A DNA stretch of 64,000 bases from Rhodoligotrophos sp. CJ14 (GCF_038811545.1 NZ_CP133319.1:1550001-1614000), one strand, 5' to 3'. Positions 35,560-43,761 are shown, counted from the first letter of the stretch. The notes: a model not told the origin generated them from the letters alone. Translations and numbers: made by a program.

Positions 35560-35638
35560 GAGACGCCCTAGACATTTTCGAGCAAAGCTTGTGCGCGCTC
35601 AGCCCGCAGGATCTGCCTGCCCGGCGCACTCTCCGTGA

Positions 35639-35899
35639 TTATGAAATGTCCAGCGGATCTCGGCTGATCACCACCAGCTGATCCGCACTCAAATCACGAT
35701 CAGGCTCGGGCGCCAATTGATGGGCGGAAATGACTTCAGTCTCGAATTTCTTCAGCATCGCCGCGTTATCTGCCTTGAATTCCTCATAATCCCAACGATC
35801 GGCCTGCTCGTACCGAAAGTCTCGCTCTTGTTCGTCATATGCACCGACCCGATACCCAAGCCACGCATCAACACGCAGAATTGCCGATCGAATGCCCAT
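35639..35899 (-). CDS. Small conserved-looking protein of unknown function
   Basis: This 86-residue acidic protein (MGIRSAILRVDAWLGYRVGAYDEQERDFRYEQADRW, then a helical EEFKADNAAMLKKFETEVIS) has no domain I recognise. A good GGGAGAT ribosome binding site precedes the ATG at 35899. It sits 110 bp downstream of minE on the same strand and could be read through from the min operon; no functional link is evident. Confidence 0.6.
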   Translation of the reverse strand: MGIRSAILRVDAWLGYRVGAYDEQERDFRYEQADRWDYEEFKADNAAMLKKFETEVISAHQLAPEPDRDLSADQLVVISRDPLDIS

Positions 35900-36009
35900 T
35901 CACGATCTCCCTTTCCCAGAAAGGGGCGACATGCCGGGCCATCGCGGCAAAAAGGGGCTCAGTGGGCGGCGAAAGAACGGCCTGCCTGCGCTCCTCTGCG
36001 GTAGGCGTC

Positions 36010-36279
36010 TTAAACCGCCATCGCTTGCAGCGTGGCGCCATTCGGGATCTGGATGTCGATTTCCAGCGTCGACACGTTCTCGCCGCGATCCATGGTCACC
36101 TGCACGTCATCCAGGTCGATCTGAATGTGCTTGGCGATCGCAGCCATGATCTCCTTGTGCAGCATGGCCACCAGGTCGGGCTGGTCCCTATTGTTGCGCT
36201 CGTAAGCCAACAGCACCTGCAGGCGCTCGCGCGCGACCGGCGCGCTGCCCCGGCGTTTGATCAGGTTCCAAAGATTCAT
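36010..36279 (-). CDS. minE: Cell division topological specificity factor MinE
   Basis: The 89-residue MinE drives MinD pole-to-pole oscillation by stimulating its ATPase. It has the anti-MinCD/membrane segment MNLWNLIKRRGSAPVARERLQVLLAYERN and the topological domain (EIMAAIAKHIQIDLDDVQVTMDRGENVSTLEIDIQIP). The true start at 36279 overlaps the minD stop by 4 bp; a longer open frame upstream is a shadow of minD. Confidence 0.96.
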   Translation of the reverse strand: MNLWNLIKRRGSAPVARERLQVLLAYERNNRDQPDLVAMLHKEIMAAIAKHIQIDLDDVQVTMDRGENVSTLEIDIQIPNGATLQAMAV

Positions 36280-37091
36280 GCTGCCCTCCTTCCCAGGAGC
36301 CGACCGAGCAAACTCTTCTTTTCCATCGGCACGACGAGCGGTAGGTCCTCGCCCTGCAGGCGTCTTGCGGCATCGCGATAGGCGCATGCTGCCGGATTGT
36401 TGGGATCGCTGAGTGTCACCGGCGAGCCCAGATTGGAGGCGCGCAGAACGCCTTGGCTCTCAGGCACGATGCCGAGCAGCGGCGTCGACAGGATCTCCAG
36501 AACGTCTTCGATCCTGAGCATTTCCCCCCGTGCTGCCCGGGCCGCATCATACCGCGTGACGAGGATATGCTTGGTGATGCTCTCACCGGTCTCGGCTTTC
36601 AGCGTCTTGGCATCGAGCAGGCCGATGATGCGATCGGAATCGCGAACGGAACTCACCTCCGGATTGGTGACGATCACCGCTTCATCGGCAAAGCGCATGG
36701 CAAGCTGGGCACCGCGCTCGATCCCCGCCGGGCTGTCGCAGATCACATAATCGAAGACCTCGCGCAGGCTTTTGATGACCTCGGCGACACCCTCCTCCGT
36801 AAGAGCATCCTTGTCGCGCGTCTGGGAAGCCGGCAGCAGGAACAATGTGTCGACCCGCTTGTCCCGAATCAGAGCCTGCGAGAGCTTGGCCACGCCCTGA
36901 ATGACATTGACCAGGTCGAACACGACCCGGCGCTCGGCCCCCATCACGAGGTCGAGATTGCGCAGACCGACGTCGAAATCGACCAGGGCCACCCTTTTGC
37001 CCGTCTGCGCCAGGGCAGCACCAAGAGCGGCCGATGAGGTCGTCTTGCCGACGCCTCCCTTGCCGGATGTGACCACAATGACTTTGCCCAT
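36276..37091 (-). CDS. minD: Septum site-determining ATPase MinD
   Basis: The 271-residue MinD recruits MinC to the membrane in its ATP form. It has deviant Walker A SGKGGVGKTT (9-18), DFDVGLRNLDLVMG, DYVICDSPAGIERGAQLA and the C-terminal amphipathic membrane-targeting helix (KKSLLGRLLGR). The start at 37091 (MGKVIVV) is preferred to an ATG 12 bp upstream. It is the middle gene of minCDE with overlapping or short junctions. Confidence 0.97.
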   Translation of the reverse strand: MGKVIVVTSGKGGVGKTTSSAALGAALAQTGKRVALVDFDVGLRNLDLVMGAERRVVFDLVNVIQGVAKLSQALIRDKRVDTLFLLPASQTRDKDALTEEGVAEVIKSLREVFDYVICDSPAGIERGAQLAMRFADEAVIVTNPEVSSVRDSDRIIGLLDAKTLKAETGESITKHILVTRYDAARAARGEMLRIEDVLEILSTPLLGIVPESQGVLRASNLGSPVTLSDPNNPAACAYRDAARRLQGEDLPLVVPMEKKSLLGRLLGRRAA

Positions 37092-37108
37092 ACATGCCTC
37101 CAATCCAA

Positions 37109-37834
37109 CTAACTGAGGGGTGCAACCCAGATCACGCCATTCTCGAAATATGCCTGTATCGCCTTACCGCGCGAGGATGTGTCCATGTCCTCCGCGGTCC
37201 GGTACCAGCCGTCCACTGCCAGGAGTTCGGCCTCATTCCTCAGGCAGAAGATACGAGCCTTGGGATTTCCCGTGGCACCCGCGATCGCGCGTCCACGCAG
37301 CGTGCCATAGACGTGAATGGACCCCCCTGCGATGATTTCCGAACCGGAGCTGACCGAACCCAGCACGATCACATCCCCATGCGGATGAAAGATCGATTGG
37401 CCTGAGCGGATTGGTGAGGCGATGGTCAGTGAATTCGGCCCTTTCGGCTCCTCCACCTTGACCGGAGGAGCAGTCTTGGGAGCCGGGCCCGCCGGCATCT
37501 CAACGCCGGCGAGTGGGACCTCCTTGGCGCCTGTGAGCAACGGAGGCAGATCGGTGCTCAACGTGGCCATGTCACTGGCCTCGATCGCATAGATGCGAAT
37601 GCCACGCTCGGCCAGTTTTGAGACGATCCCCCCGATCTCGCTCGCCTTCGGCTTGAGGAGATTCAGATCAAGCACGACCGGCCGGCCGCTGAAGAACCCG
37701 GGAGAATTCTCGGTCCAGCGGTCGAGGGTCTCGAGCCACTCCGCAAGGGGTGGCTCGGGCGTGAGCGCAAAGGCAACGAAGGAGCGCGCTCGAAAGCGTA
37801 TGGACTTCTTCTGAATGGGATTGGCGCAATTCAC
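37109..37834 (-). CDS. minC: Septum site-determining protein MinC
   Basis: The 241-residue MinC inhibits FtsZ assembly. The N-terminal domain (residues 8-105; PVVLDLNLLKPKASEIGGIVSKLAERGIRIYAIEAS) binds FtsZ. A Pro-rich linker leads to the C-terminal beta-helix (IRSGQSIFHPHGDVIVLGSVSSGSEIIAGGSIHVYGTLRGRAIAGATG), which binds MinD. It is the first gene of the operon, 17 bp before minD. Confidence 0.95.
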   Translation of the reverse strand: MNCANPIQKKSIRFRARSFVAFALTPEPPLAEWLETLDRWTENSPGFFSGRPVVLDLNLLKPKASEIGGIVSKLAERGIRIYAIEASDMATLSTDLPPLLTGAKEVPLAGVEMPAGPAPKTAPPVKVEEPKGPNSLTIASPIRSGQSIFHPHGDVIVLGSVSSGSEIIAGGSIHVYGTLRGRAIAGATGNPKARIFCLRNEAELLAVDGWYRTAEDMDTSSRGKAIQAYFENGVIWVAPLS

Positions 37835-38035
37835 GGAGGCGAACCCTTACTGACTGGTTAATGCTAGGCGCGCCATGGTTAATTAAAGGTAAACTGAAGA
37901 AGCCTCTCCACCTCGAGATAGGCTGGCCAGAAGAGATTTTCGGTTACGTCCGCATGGGTCCGGTTGGCTGATGGGGAACGCGACCAGGTGGTCGAAGCTG
38001 TCCGGGCGATGCCAGCCGTGAGAGCAGCCAAGGGC

Positions 38036-38524
38036 TCAGCCGTCCAGCCATGCTGCCAGCCCGTCCAGCGTCTGCAATCCATATTCCACCGCGCCGAAGC
38101 CGATGACCACCTGACGCCGCTCGCGGCTGGGATGGAGCTGCCGCATGGTCAGCACCGTCTTGCCGTCCGCCTGCTCATCGAAGGTCACTGTCATGCGGAA
38201 ACGATCGGGATCTTCGGGGTCGGGCGTGCCATAGTCCATCACGATCCGCTCATTCGGCACGACCTCCAGAAAGCGCATGAGGTTGGGGAAGCGCTGCTCC
38301 CGACCCTCGAACACGCCCACCATGTCGAAGCGCCAGACCCCGCCCTCGCGGATATCGGCCTCGTGGGTCTCGATGCTGAGGCCGGCCGGGCCGTACCATT
38401 GGGCCAGCGCCTTGGGGTCCATCCAGGCGGCAAAGACCTTCTCGCGTGGGTGGTTCAGCAGCTTGACCAGCACGATTTCGCGATCGAGCGACCAGGTCTC
38501 AAGCACGTTAGCCATGTCCGTCAT
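38036..38524 (-). CDS. SRPBCC/AHSA1-domain protein
   Basis: This 162-residue protein has the AHSA1-type START-like fold: RVLNHPREKVFAAWMDPKALAQWYGP-like opening, GVWRFDMVGVFEGREQRF, and FDEQADGKTVLTMRQLHPSRERRQ with the C-terminal helix GLQTLDGLAAWL. Such proteins bind small hydrophobic ligands and are commonly paired with an upstream ArsR regulator, as here; the genes overlap by 17 bp. The ligand or reaction is unknown. Confidence 0.9.
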   Translation of the reverse strand: MTDMANVLETWSLDREIVLVKLLNHPREKVFAAWMDPKALAQWYGPAGLSIETHEADIREGGVWRFDMVGVFEGREQRFPNLMRFLEVVPNERIVMDYGTPDPEDPDRFRMTVTFDEQADGKTVLTMRQLHPSRERRQVVIGFGAVEYGLQTLDGLAAWLDG

Positions 38525-38852
38525 CCTCTTCCGCCTTATCCAAATAGACTTCCAGCCGCTCTAGCCGCTCGGCCCAACGCCGGCGTTCCGTTTCCATCCA
38601 GTCCGCCGCCTCGTCAAAGCGCGCCCGCACCAGTCGGCACCAGCGGCTGCGTCCTCGCTTCTCGCTGACGATCAGCCCGCAATCTTCCAGCACCTTGAGA
38701 TGTTGCGCGAAGGAGGGCAGCGCCATGTCGAAGGGCTCGGCCAGGACGCTGACCGGCAGTTCGCCCTCAGCCAGCCGCGATACCACCGCGCGGCGGGTTG
38801 GATCGCTGAGAGCGTGAAAAGCGAGGTCCAGCGGGGTCGAATGGTAAGGCAT
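38508..38852 (-). CDS. ArsR-family winged-helix regulator
   Basis: This 114-residue regulator has the ArsR/SmtB core (AFHALSDPTRRAVVSRLAEGELPVSVLAEPFDMALPSFAQHLKVLEDCGLIVSEKRGRSRWCRL). It lacks the CxC metal-binding motif, as expected for the non-metal class paired with AHSA1 proteins. Its start codon lies inside a perfect palindrome and a second similar palindrome is 48 bp upstream, which points to autorepression. It overlaps the downstream AHSA1 gene. Confidence 0.92.
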   Translation of the reverse strand: MPYHSTPLDLAFHALSDPTRRAVVSRLAEGELPVSVLAEPFDMALPSFAQHLKVLEDCGLIVSEKRGRSRWCRLVRARFDEAADWMETERRRWAERLERLEVYLDKAEEDDGHG

Positions 38853-38859
38853 ATGCCTT
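38846..38859. promoter_or_regulatory. ArsR operator, proximal (AAGGCATATGCCTT)
   Basis: This perfect palindrome has arms AAGGCA/TGCCTT and contains the start codon of the arsR-type gene (its complement is at 38850-38852). With flanking T/A it extends to 16 bp. Binding would block translation initiation or elongation of its own gene. Confidence 0.65.
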
Positions 38860-38893
38860 AGTACGACAGCCGGGAGCGCTGGTCAAGGACAAT

Positions 38894-38907
38894 AAGGTAC
38901 TTACCTT
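38894..38907. promoter_or_regulatory. ArsR operator, distal (AAGGTACTTACCTT)
   Basis: Arms AAGGTA/TACCTT have the same 6-2-6 layout and the same outer AAGG/CCTT as the proximal palindrome, 48 bp away. This is a likely second dimer site in the arsR-type promoter. Confidence 0.6.
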
Positions 38908-39037
38908 TGTATCCAGCCAGAATACAAAGGGCGGCGCAGTCTTGTGCGCGGCATCCCGCCTAGGGGACGATCTGCGCGGCTTGGAAGCTGGCCGCACCGT
39001 CAAAGCAGAGACGAGTTGGTCTGTTGATGTGAAGTTC

Positions 39038-39645
39038 TTATACGGTCACGCGTGCGATATAGGCCGCAATCATCAGATCGAGATCTGCTCCGCCGTCATT
39101 CTTGAAGACGGTAATAGACGCTTCCGAGACACGCGCCGACGCGGATGAGGCTGCAAGATCGTAGAGATCGCCGATCACGTGCTCGCGCGTGACGACCCTC
39201 CAGCGATGCACCGCCGCTTTCAGATCGCATACTACAGCAACATCGATTCCCGATTGTCCAAGCGTAGCGACCAGCGCCTCGACCTGTTCGGGCGGCGGGC
39301 CCAATCGAGATCCGATCCAGATCGGGGAAGACAGCGCCGTAGGCGCGGACAAGGCCCCTGCGACGCTCTCCCGCTCCCACGATGACGAGATGGCGGCTCC
39401 GAGCGTGCCAGAAGTTTGGCACCAAGAACCGAGTCGCTTGCGGTCTTGTATTCTGTGACCAGTCTGCTCTCGATGATCGCGCGCACCGAGCCTGTTTCGG
39501 CATCGAACAGCAGCATCGATCCTTGCACGGAAGGACGTCCCCGTGCGGCACGAACACGGTTTCCGCTTTTACCGCATAGCCGAGACCCTCGATGAAAGCG
39601 GCGCGGTTAAGCTCCTGCGCCCAAGCAGAAGGACGCCCAGTTGGG
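39038..39645 (-). pseudogene. Decayed ornithine cyclodeaminase-family gene
   Basis: Pieces of one ornithine cyclodeaminase/mu-crystallin protein are spread over three frames. From 39645 downward: ELNRAAFIEGLGYAV...FVPHGDVLP, then MLLFDAETGSVRAIIESRLV in a second frame, then SRHLVIVGAGERRRGLVRAY back in the first, then EQVEALVATL...ITVFKNDGGADLDLMIAAY in a third. The middle of the NAD domain, between CDLKAAVHRW and HVIGDLYDLA, is missing about 80-90 residues. Several frameshifts plus a deletion make function very unlikely. Confidence 0.8.
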
Positions 39646-39884
39646 GCTTAGCTAGAAGATGGCCTTGACGCACCTCCCCTTAGCGGCCGCCCATGTGAGA
39701 CAACTGACATTCTCGTCGTAGTCAGCAAAGGCGCTACGCGGCATTCCGGCGGCATTCGAAATATATTTCCTCCATCACGTACAAACCTAATGCCCTTCAA
39801 TCGTTTTTCTCTCAACCAACTGGCTTTGATTCAGATGAAGTGACTACTATCGGTTGCTTCTTTAATTATTAAATTTTATTCGTT

Positions 39885-40850
39885 TTAATAAAAATAGTAT
39901 GATGATACTTTATAAACTCCTTTCGGTTGTTTTTCCGATTCTATTAGTTTGACCTCTTCGATTTGGAGACTGTCCGCGACTGCTTCCGGTTCGAATTCCT
40001 TTATAAAGTTAAGGGCCTCTTCTTCGCCGTCGGCCACCACGTCATAGGTAGTAAAGAACTTAGGAATTTCTTTTTCACCTTCAAACGGCTCATGCCATTT
40101 ACCATGTAGCATGATGCGCATGTATTTTGCGTTCTGATAGTTAGTTTTCCTGATTTCGCGCAACAGGAATTGCGCATCTTGATTTTGCCTGTCGAAATGA
40201 ATAGCCCGCAACGCGGCACCAATAGCCTCTTCCTTTTTCTTGGTTTTCCAAAACGCAGTTGACAACTCGGAATAAATTTCAGATAGACCATTACTATACA
40301 CATGATGTAAATGATAATCTCTGAAAAATACTTCAAACGCGTATTTGGTGGCATCGTAATTTTTTTGCTGATTGTTCAGATTCATCAGAAGAGAAAAGCC
40401 TAATTGTATTAATTCTTTACTAGATTGGCCAAAATGCTGATCCGCAAAAGCAAGCTGCAGTTTATTCATTGCCGCATCCACTTTCCCATAACGCGTTAAC
40501 GCATTAGCGTAATTATAATATAGGGAAACCATATCCGAATTCTTTGTTTTCAAACCGTTCTCAAATGCATTTACCGCTTTATCGTAATGGCCGAGATCGG
40601 ATTCATAATTTCCAAGCAACTGCCAAAGCAGCCAAGCTTCCGGAGCTAATTTTACTCCCTTTTCTAGAATCTTTACGGCTTTATTCTTTTTGTCCAGCCT
40701 CGCGCAGGCTATAGCCTGTATCTCGAAGGCACCGGAATAGCGCATTTTTTCGAGCCGCATTCCTATCTTTAAAGCAGTTTTGGGATCACCTGCTTCAATC
40801 AGCTCAAACGCCTGCGACACAAGGGTTTCAGGATTTTGATCTGGTTTCAT
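39885..40850 (-). CDS. AT-rich TPR-repeat protein, probably horizontally acquired
   Basis: This 321-residue protein has tetratricopeptide-like helix pairs (AFELIEAGDPKTALKIGMRLEK; AVKILEKGVKLAPEAWLLWQLLGNYESDLGHYDKAVNAFENGL; SLYYNYANALTRYGKVDAAMNKL) over about residues 1-240. A unique C-terminal part ends KGVYKVSSYYFY. Base composition and codon use (many AAT, AAA, TTT, ATA) differ sharply from all neighbours. It stands between a decayed gene and tRNA-Ser, a common integration neighbourhood. It has no signal peptide or membrane segment. TPR suggests protein binding; the partner is unknown. An orphan immunity- or defence-like role is possible but unsupported. Confidence 0.8.
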   Translation of the reverse strand: MKPDQNPETLVSQAFELIEAGDPKTALKIGMRLEKMRYSGAFEIQAIACARLDKKNKAVKILEKGVKLAPEAWLLWQLLGNYESDLGHYDKAVNAFENGLKTKNSDMVSLYYNYANALTRYGKVDAAMNKLQLAFADQHFGQSSKELIQLGFSLLMNLNNQQKNYDATKYAFEVFFRDYHLHHVYSNGLSEIYSELSTAFWKTKKKEEAIGAALRAIHFDRQNQDAQFLLREIRKTNYQNAKYMRIMLHGKWHEPFEGEKEIPKFFTTYDVVADGEEEALNFIKEFEPEAVADSLQIEEVKLIESEKQPKGVYKVSSYYFY

Positions 40851-41137
40851 ACTTGTATTTCCGTACGCGGAGAATGTATTGTGTCTCTAACTCGATAAGA
40901 GTTTATTTTACGAAATGCCCAGAGGCTACGAGGTCGCTTTACATGCGGAATAAAAATTCTTGACACTTTTGTTGTTTACAGATCTACGGTGATTTACAGA
41001 AGAAAATCACCTCAACAATGCATATATTAATTAATTTTTGAGGTGTGTGGGATGGTTTTCTATTTAGATCGAGGCTCCACAGCCTCATTCTGCGGGTTCT
41101 CAAAAACCTCGCGGAGATAACTTCGACAGAAATAAAC

Positions 41138-41227
41138 TGGCGGAGGGGGTGGGATTCGAACCCACGGTACGCTCGCGCGCACAACGGTTTTCGAGACCGC
41201 CCCAATCGACCACTCTGGCACCCCTCC
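41138..41227 (-). tRNA. tRNA-Ser (CGA)
   Basis: A type II tRNA is visible on the minus strand. Acceptor GGAGGGG pairs with CCCCTCC, the discriminator is G and CCA is encoded. The anticodon stem GCGGT/ACCGT holds loop CTCGAAA (anticodon CGA), a long variable arm (GTGCGCGCGAGCGTAC region) follows, and the T loop is TTCGAAT. The downstream side is the AT-rich region with the TPR gene. Confidence 0.95.
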
Positions 41228-41371
41228 GCGGGATAGGACGGCAACGAGCCGCCTTGGTCGCATTGGCGCGTTCACATAGCGCCGAATGAACGCTCTGCCA
41301 AGCCCTTGCAGCCTCCCTGCCGTGAAATCTCCTCAGCCAGGCTTCCATCGCCGAAAAAGCCGGCGCATTTC

Positions 41372-41399
41372 TTGACAGCGGAACCGTTCCGCGTATATT
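41372..41399 (+). promoter_or_regulatory. Sigma-70-type promoter of rplU-rpmA
   Basis: TTGACA at 41372-41377 and TATATT at 41394-41399 with a 16-bp spacer lie 72 bp before the rplU start. This is the best promoter match in the window and fits a strongly expressed ribosomal operon. Confidence 0.75.
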
Positions 41400-41470
41400 G
41401 CGCCGCAAATGCCGGGCGCAGGCTTTTGCGCGCGGCCTGACTTGTTTCTAAGCCAGGCGGATTGGTCAAC

Positions 41471-41809
41471 ATGTACGCAGTCATCAAGACGGGCGGCAAG
41501 CAATATAAAGTTGCCGCGAACGACGTGATCGAGGTCGAGCGGCTTTCCGCCGAGCCGGGCGACGTGGTCGAGATCACCGACGTCCTGCTCGTGGGTGGCG
41601 AGGGTACACCCGTGGTCGGCGCGCCGCTGGTTGCCGGCGCCAAGGTTTCGGCCAAGGTGCTCGAGCAGCATCGTGGCAAGAAGATCATCGTCTTCAAGAA
41701 GCGCCGCCGCAAGCACTACCAGCGGAAGAATGGCCATCGCCAGCTTCTGACAAAGCTGCAGATCACTGAGATTCTGACCGACGGTAAGAAGGCTGCCGCA
41801 TCGGCCTGA
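41471..41809 (+). CDS. rplU: 50S ribosomal protein L21
   Basis: The 112-residue L21 binds 23S rRNA. It begins MYAVIKTGGKQYKVAANDVIEVERL, contains VVGAPLVAGAKVSAKVLEQHRGKKIIVFKKRRRKHYQRKNGHRQ (the basic rRNA-binding loop) and ends with a short Ala/Lys tail. ATG 41471 matches the universal L21 start; a GTG at 41462 is rejected. It forms an operon with rpmA, 74 bp downstream. Confidence 0.98.
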   Translation: MYAVIKTGGKQYKVAANDVIEVERLSAEPGDVVEITDVLLVGGEGTPVVGAPLVAGAKVSAKVLEQHRGKKIIVFKKRRRKHYQRKNGHRQLLTKLQITEILTDGKKAAASA

Positions 41810-41883
41810 GGTCTTCGGCGCCAGCCGGTCTCTTGAATAGCACAGGCGCCCGACGCGCCATCTGAACTCTACGGGAGCATATC

Positions 41884-42141
41884 ATGGCTCATAAAAAAGC
41901 AGGCGGTTCCTCGCGCAATGGTCGCGATTCGGCTGGCCGCCGTCTCGGTGTGAAGAAATTCGGCGGCGAGCACGTCATTCCCGGCAACATTGTTGTGCGC
42001 CAGCGCGGCACGAAAGTGCATCCGGGCAACAATGTCGGCCTCGGCAAAGACCACACGATTTTTGCCCTTATTGAGGGCACGGTGGAGTTTCGCACCGGCC
42101 GTGGTCAACGGACCTATGTATCCGTAGTACCGGCCACCTGA
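41884..42141 (+). CDS. rpmA: 50S ribosomal protein L27
   Basis: The 85-residue L27 reads [52 protein letters not shown]. Its N-terminal tail reaches the peptidyl-transferase centre. The start has no cleavable Firmicute-type extension. It is followed by a hairpin and a strong terminator. Confidence 0.98.
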   Translation: MAHKKAGGSSRNGRDSAGRRLGVKKFGGEHVIPGNIVVRQRGTKVHPGNNVGLGKDHTIFALIEGTVEFRTGRGQRTYVSVVPAT

Positions 42142-42158
42142 CGGCGGATGAAAGTTCA

Positions 42159-42190
42159 GATCCGCCGGCGTCCCATTGAACCGGCGGATC
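42159..42190 (+). other. 3'-UTR hairpin after rpmA
   Basis: Perfect 10-bp arms GATCCGCCGG (42159-42168) and CCGGCGGATC (42181-42190) with a 12-nt loop lie between the rpmA stop and the terminator. It may protect the 3' end of the rplU-rpmA mRNA. Confidence 0.5.
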
Positions 42191-42212
42191 GGATGATCCA
42201 TATCGCGAAAGC

Positions 42213-42251
42213 AAACGGGGAGATGGCGGCGCCTTCTCCCCGTTTCTTTTT
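42213..42251 (+). terminator. Intrinsic terminator of rplU-rpmA
   Basis: The 11-bp arms AAACGGGGAGA (42213-42223) and TCTCCCCGTTT (42235-42245) are perfect complements and are followed by CTTTTT (42246-42251). This is a textbook rho-independent terminator. Confidence 0.88.
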
Positions 42252-42274
42252 GCTGCCTGATAAGGATCGTCCCC

Positions 42275-42865
42275 ATGGATATGGCAGTCAGATTAGCCGC
42301 TCCTGCGCCATTCATTGAAACCGGCAGGTTGATACTCACGGCCCCCGCCTCAGCCGACGCCGGGCGTATCGCAGCCCTGTGCAACGATCGCACGGTTGCA
42401 GAAAATACCGCGCTGATCCCGCACCCCTATGCCATCGATGATGCGCTCTCCTGGCTTGCGAGCCTCGAGTCCAAATCCATCGCCGATGCGCTGGTGCTCG
42501 CGATCCGTCTGAACATTCCGGACCCCGTGCTGATCGGCGTGGTCGGCATCGAGCGGAAGCATACGAATGGCGAGCCCGAGCTGGGCTACTGGCTCGGCGC
42601 CGGCTATCGCGGCCGCGGTTTTGCAACCGAGGCGGCGAAGGCTGCCATCCGCTATGCCTTCCAGACCTGCGGCCATCCCGCAATCGCCGCGTCCTGCCGG
42701 CTCACCAACATCGCCTCGCGCCGGGTGATCGAGAAATGCGGCTTCAGTTATGCCGGCCTGATCCGCACCCACATGCATGCCCTGGGCAAGGAAGAGCCCA
42801 TGGACTTCTTTCGCCTCAGCCGCGATTACTGGCTCAGGCGCCAGTCGGGCTCGAGCCACGCGTGA
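42275..42865 (+). CDS. GNAT-family N-acetyltransferase (RimJ/RimL-like)
   Basis: This 196-residue acetyltransferase has FIETGRLILTAPASADAGRIAALCNDRTVAENTALIPHPY, GVVGIERKHTNGEPELGYWLGAGYRGRGFATEAAKAAIRYAF (the acetyl-CoA pyrophosphate loop RGRGFATEA) and SRRVIEKCGFSYAGL. This is the pattern of RimJ/RimL-type enzymes that acetylate protein or small-molecule amines. A GNAT gene after rpmA is a common rhizobial arrangement. A terminator separates it from rpmA, so it probably has its own promoter. Confidence 0.9.
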   Translation: MDMAVRLAAPAPFIETGRLILTAPASADAGRIAALCNDRTVAENTALIPHPYAIDDALSWLASLESKSIADALVLAIRLNIPDPVLIGVVGIERKHTNGEPELGYWLGAGYRGRGFATEAAKAAIRYAFQTCGHPAIAASCRLTNIASRRVIEKCGFSYAGLIRTHMHALGKEEPMDFFRLSRDYWLRRQSGSSHA

Positions 42866-42960
42866 TCTTGCCCCGTCGCTGTCTCGGCCCCGAGGCAGCC
42901 ACTTCACACCCGAATCGCGGGATTATCCCGATCCCGGCGATACTACAGTAATCAAACTTC

Positions 42961-42988
42961 AACCCTGAGTTGTACAACACCCTGAGTT
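42961..42988. repeat. Short direct repeat and palindrome upstream of a GNAT gene
   Basis: ACCCTGAGTT occurs at 42962-42971 and again at 42979-42988 (17 bp apart). The perfect palindrome GTTGTACAAC lies at 42969-42978 between them. It sits in the 242-bp gap before the acetyltransferase at 43108 and may be a regulator site; nothing else is seen in that gap. Confidence 0.35.
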
Positions 42989-43107
42989 TGGTAGAGTTGT
43001 GTGGTCGCTGACCGGCGCCGCACCAATTCAGCGGAACGTCTCGGTCCATTTCAGCACCTAAGCAAGCGGGGATTGGCGTTCGTCATCCCCGCTTTTCGGA
43101 ACGGCAA

Positions 43108-43761
43108 ATGATCCGGACCACGATCGATATTGATTTATCTCGCAAAGAAGTCATCCAAACCGAACACTTGATCTTCCGTTGTTTGGATCGTGAGGACATC
43201 CCGCAGCTGATGGAACTCACTCGCGATCCCAAGCTGATCGAAAATGCCATCATGCGCGTGGATTTTACGGAAGAAAGCTTCGGCGAATTCCTCGACAGCC
43301 TGCCAAAGACGCCAACCCCCGCGGTCACCATGTTCGGCATGTTTATGAAGGATGACCCCACGGAACTCTACGGCATGATCTCATACACGCTGATCAGCCT
43401 CCAGGAGGCGCCTCGAATGAGCCTGTGGATCAGAGAACGCCACCGCCGCCGCAGAATGTTTTCGGAGGTTGTGCCCGCCCTTCTGGATTTTGCCTTTCTC
43501 GTTCACCGCCTCGACGCCATTCACGCCGACGCGTTTCCATGCCAGCGCATGACGCCGACGATGGCGTTGAAATACGGATTCAAGTTCATCGGCTACCGCC
43601 GCGAATTCGCTGCCATGCAAGGCCGCGAGATCATCATGTCGGTTATGGAACTCACCCGGACCGATTGGCTTGCCAACCGCGAGCAATTTGTCCGCCGCTC
43701 CTCCATGGTCCACCCCTTGCCGCAGCGTAGCCTCAGCCCTCAGCTCTCATCCCTCGCATAG
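43108..43761 (+). CDS. GNAT-family N-acetyltransferase
   Basis: This 217-residue protein has a RimJ/RimL-type acetyltransferase layout: HLIFRCLDREDIPQLMELTRDPKLIENAI, ELYGMISYTLISLQEAPRMSLWIRERHRRRRMFSEVVPALLDFAF and MTPTMALKYGFKFIGYRRE. The CoA loop (RERHRRRRMFSEV) is degenerate compared with the RGRGFATEA of the neighbour, so activity is uncertain. Its end overlaps the convergent XRE-cupin gene by 22 bp. Confidence 0.8.
   Translation: MIRTTIDIDLSRKEVIQTEHLIFRCLDREDIPQLMELTRDPKLIENAIMRVDFTEESFGEFLDSLPKTPTPAVTMFGMFMKDDPTELYGMISYTLISLQEAPRMSLWIRERHRRRRMFSEVVPALLDFAFLVHRLDAIHADAFPCQRMTPTMALKYGFKFIGYRREFAAMQGREIIMSVMELTRTDWLANREQFVRRSSMVHPLPQRSLSPQLSSLA

Noticed and set aside
39650-41137. Direct repeat of the tRNA-Ser 3' end as an attachment site for the AT-rich islet
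   Set aside because: I looked for a second copy of the T-arm/acceptor sequence at the far side of the islet and did not find one.
40984-41408. Small open frames around 41.1 kb
   Set aside because: They run through the tRNA-Ser gene on either strand; the structure of the tRNA explains the sequence.
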